From contig PFTZ01000029.1 in the NCBI GenBank assembly GCA_002789815.1, positions 1 through 6,445 of the forward strand: a stretch of DNA of 6,445 nucleotides, in the 5' to 3' direction. Origin of the DNA: Candidatus Berkelbacteria bacterium CG_4_9_14_3_um_filter_39_23 (GTDB taxonomy: Bacteria; Patescibacteriota; UBA1384; GWA2-35-9; CG2-30-39-44). This document shows positions 6,391-6,445 of this stretch, piece after piece (the first letter of the stretch is position 1; each line of letters begins with the position of its first letter). The notes under the pieces are model-generated. The model did no database searches. It was not told where the DNA came from and saw only the letters and a program-made list of their open reading frames with translations. The position numbers and the translations under genes were made by a program.

Positions 6391-6402
6391 ACAATGCGTA
6401 TA
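6382..6402. repeat. 8-bp-arm inverted repeat over the recombinase -35 region
   Basis: TATACGCA (6382-6389) and TGCGTATA (6395-6402) are perfect inverted copies around AACAA. The left arm overlaps the proposed -35 (6385-6390). It could be a repressor or autoregulatory site, or a core-type recombinase binding site (two arms around a short spacer). The sequence alone does not decide between these. Confidence 0.6.
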
Positions 6403-6411
6403 TTCGGTAGT

Positions 6412-6443
6412 TGTGCAAAATGCCTTCGCTTTGCTACGGCACA
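6412..6443 (-). repeat. Imperfect hairpin upstream of the recombinase operon, possible terminator of an upstream gene
   Basis: On the minus strand TGCC (6441-6438) and GGCA (6424-6421) enclose further partial pairing (GC/GC around an AAA loop) and are followed by TTTT. An alternative outer pairing is GCACA/TGTGC (6439-6443 with 6412-6416). It may be a weak terminator for a minus-strand gene beyond the right edge, or part of an intergenic repeat cut off by the window. The stem has two mismatches. Confidence 0.3.
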
Positions 6444-6445
6444 TC

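Noticed and set aside
6356..6445. Integron-like arrangement (attC-type hairpin beside an integrase)
   Set aside because: The recombinase lacks the IntI-specific insertion, and the hairpin at the window edge is short, imperfect and single, without the paired R/L boxes of attC sites.

Overview
The window is AT-rich DNA from a bacterium using the standard code. TGA is a genuine stop where the recombinase gene ends, so there is no TGA recoding. I infer a small-genome, uncultivated lineage, possibly Patescibacteria (Candidate Phyla Radiation). The grounds are the base composition, A/T-tract-rich coding, apparently leaderless first genes, and a secreted coiled-coil protein resembling the DUF5667 type common in that group. 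This placement is an inference. There are no rRNA, tRNA, CRISPR or insertion-sequence features.

Layout. (1) Positions 1-1457 hold a minus-strand two-gene operon: a LexA-type self-cleaving repressor (759-1421) followed 24 nt later by a DNA amino-methyltransferase (1-734) that runs off the left edge. The operon has a near-perfect sigma-70 promoter. A CTG-N10-CAG palindrome fills its spacer, and the -10 box lies 6 nt from the ATG, so the mRNA should be leaderless. (2) Positions 1458-1618 are a divergent intergenic region carrying the promoter of a plus-strand gene. (3) Positions 1619-2650 encode a secreted coiled-coil protein with a low-complexity C-terminus. (4) Its stop codon lies 7 nt from the stop of a convergent gene, and a 9-bp inverted repeat spans both stops. 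(5) Positions 2658-6355 hold a second minus-strand operon: a XerC/D-like tyrosine recombinase (start re-assigned to 6355) overlapping by 4 nt with a 964-residue fusion of a UvrD-type helicase and a RecB-type nuclease. (6) Positions 6356-6445 hold the recombinase promoter region, with an 8-bp-arm palindrome over the likely -35 and a second, imperfect hairpin at the window edge.

How the genes fit together: both minus-strand operons concern DNA handling, namely damage-responsive repression plus DNA methylation, and recombination plus end processing. The helicase-nuclease has the domain order of an AdnB-like end-resection enzyme and may stand in for RecBCD/AddAB. The most unusual item is a perfect 14-bp-arm palindrome inside the helicase gene. 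It reads through in frame as a Pro/Ser-rich peptide and looks like a small palindromic element inserted in a coding sequence.
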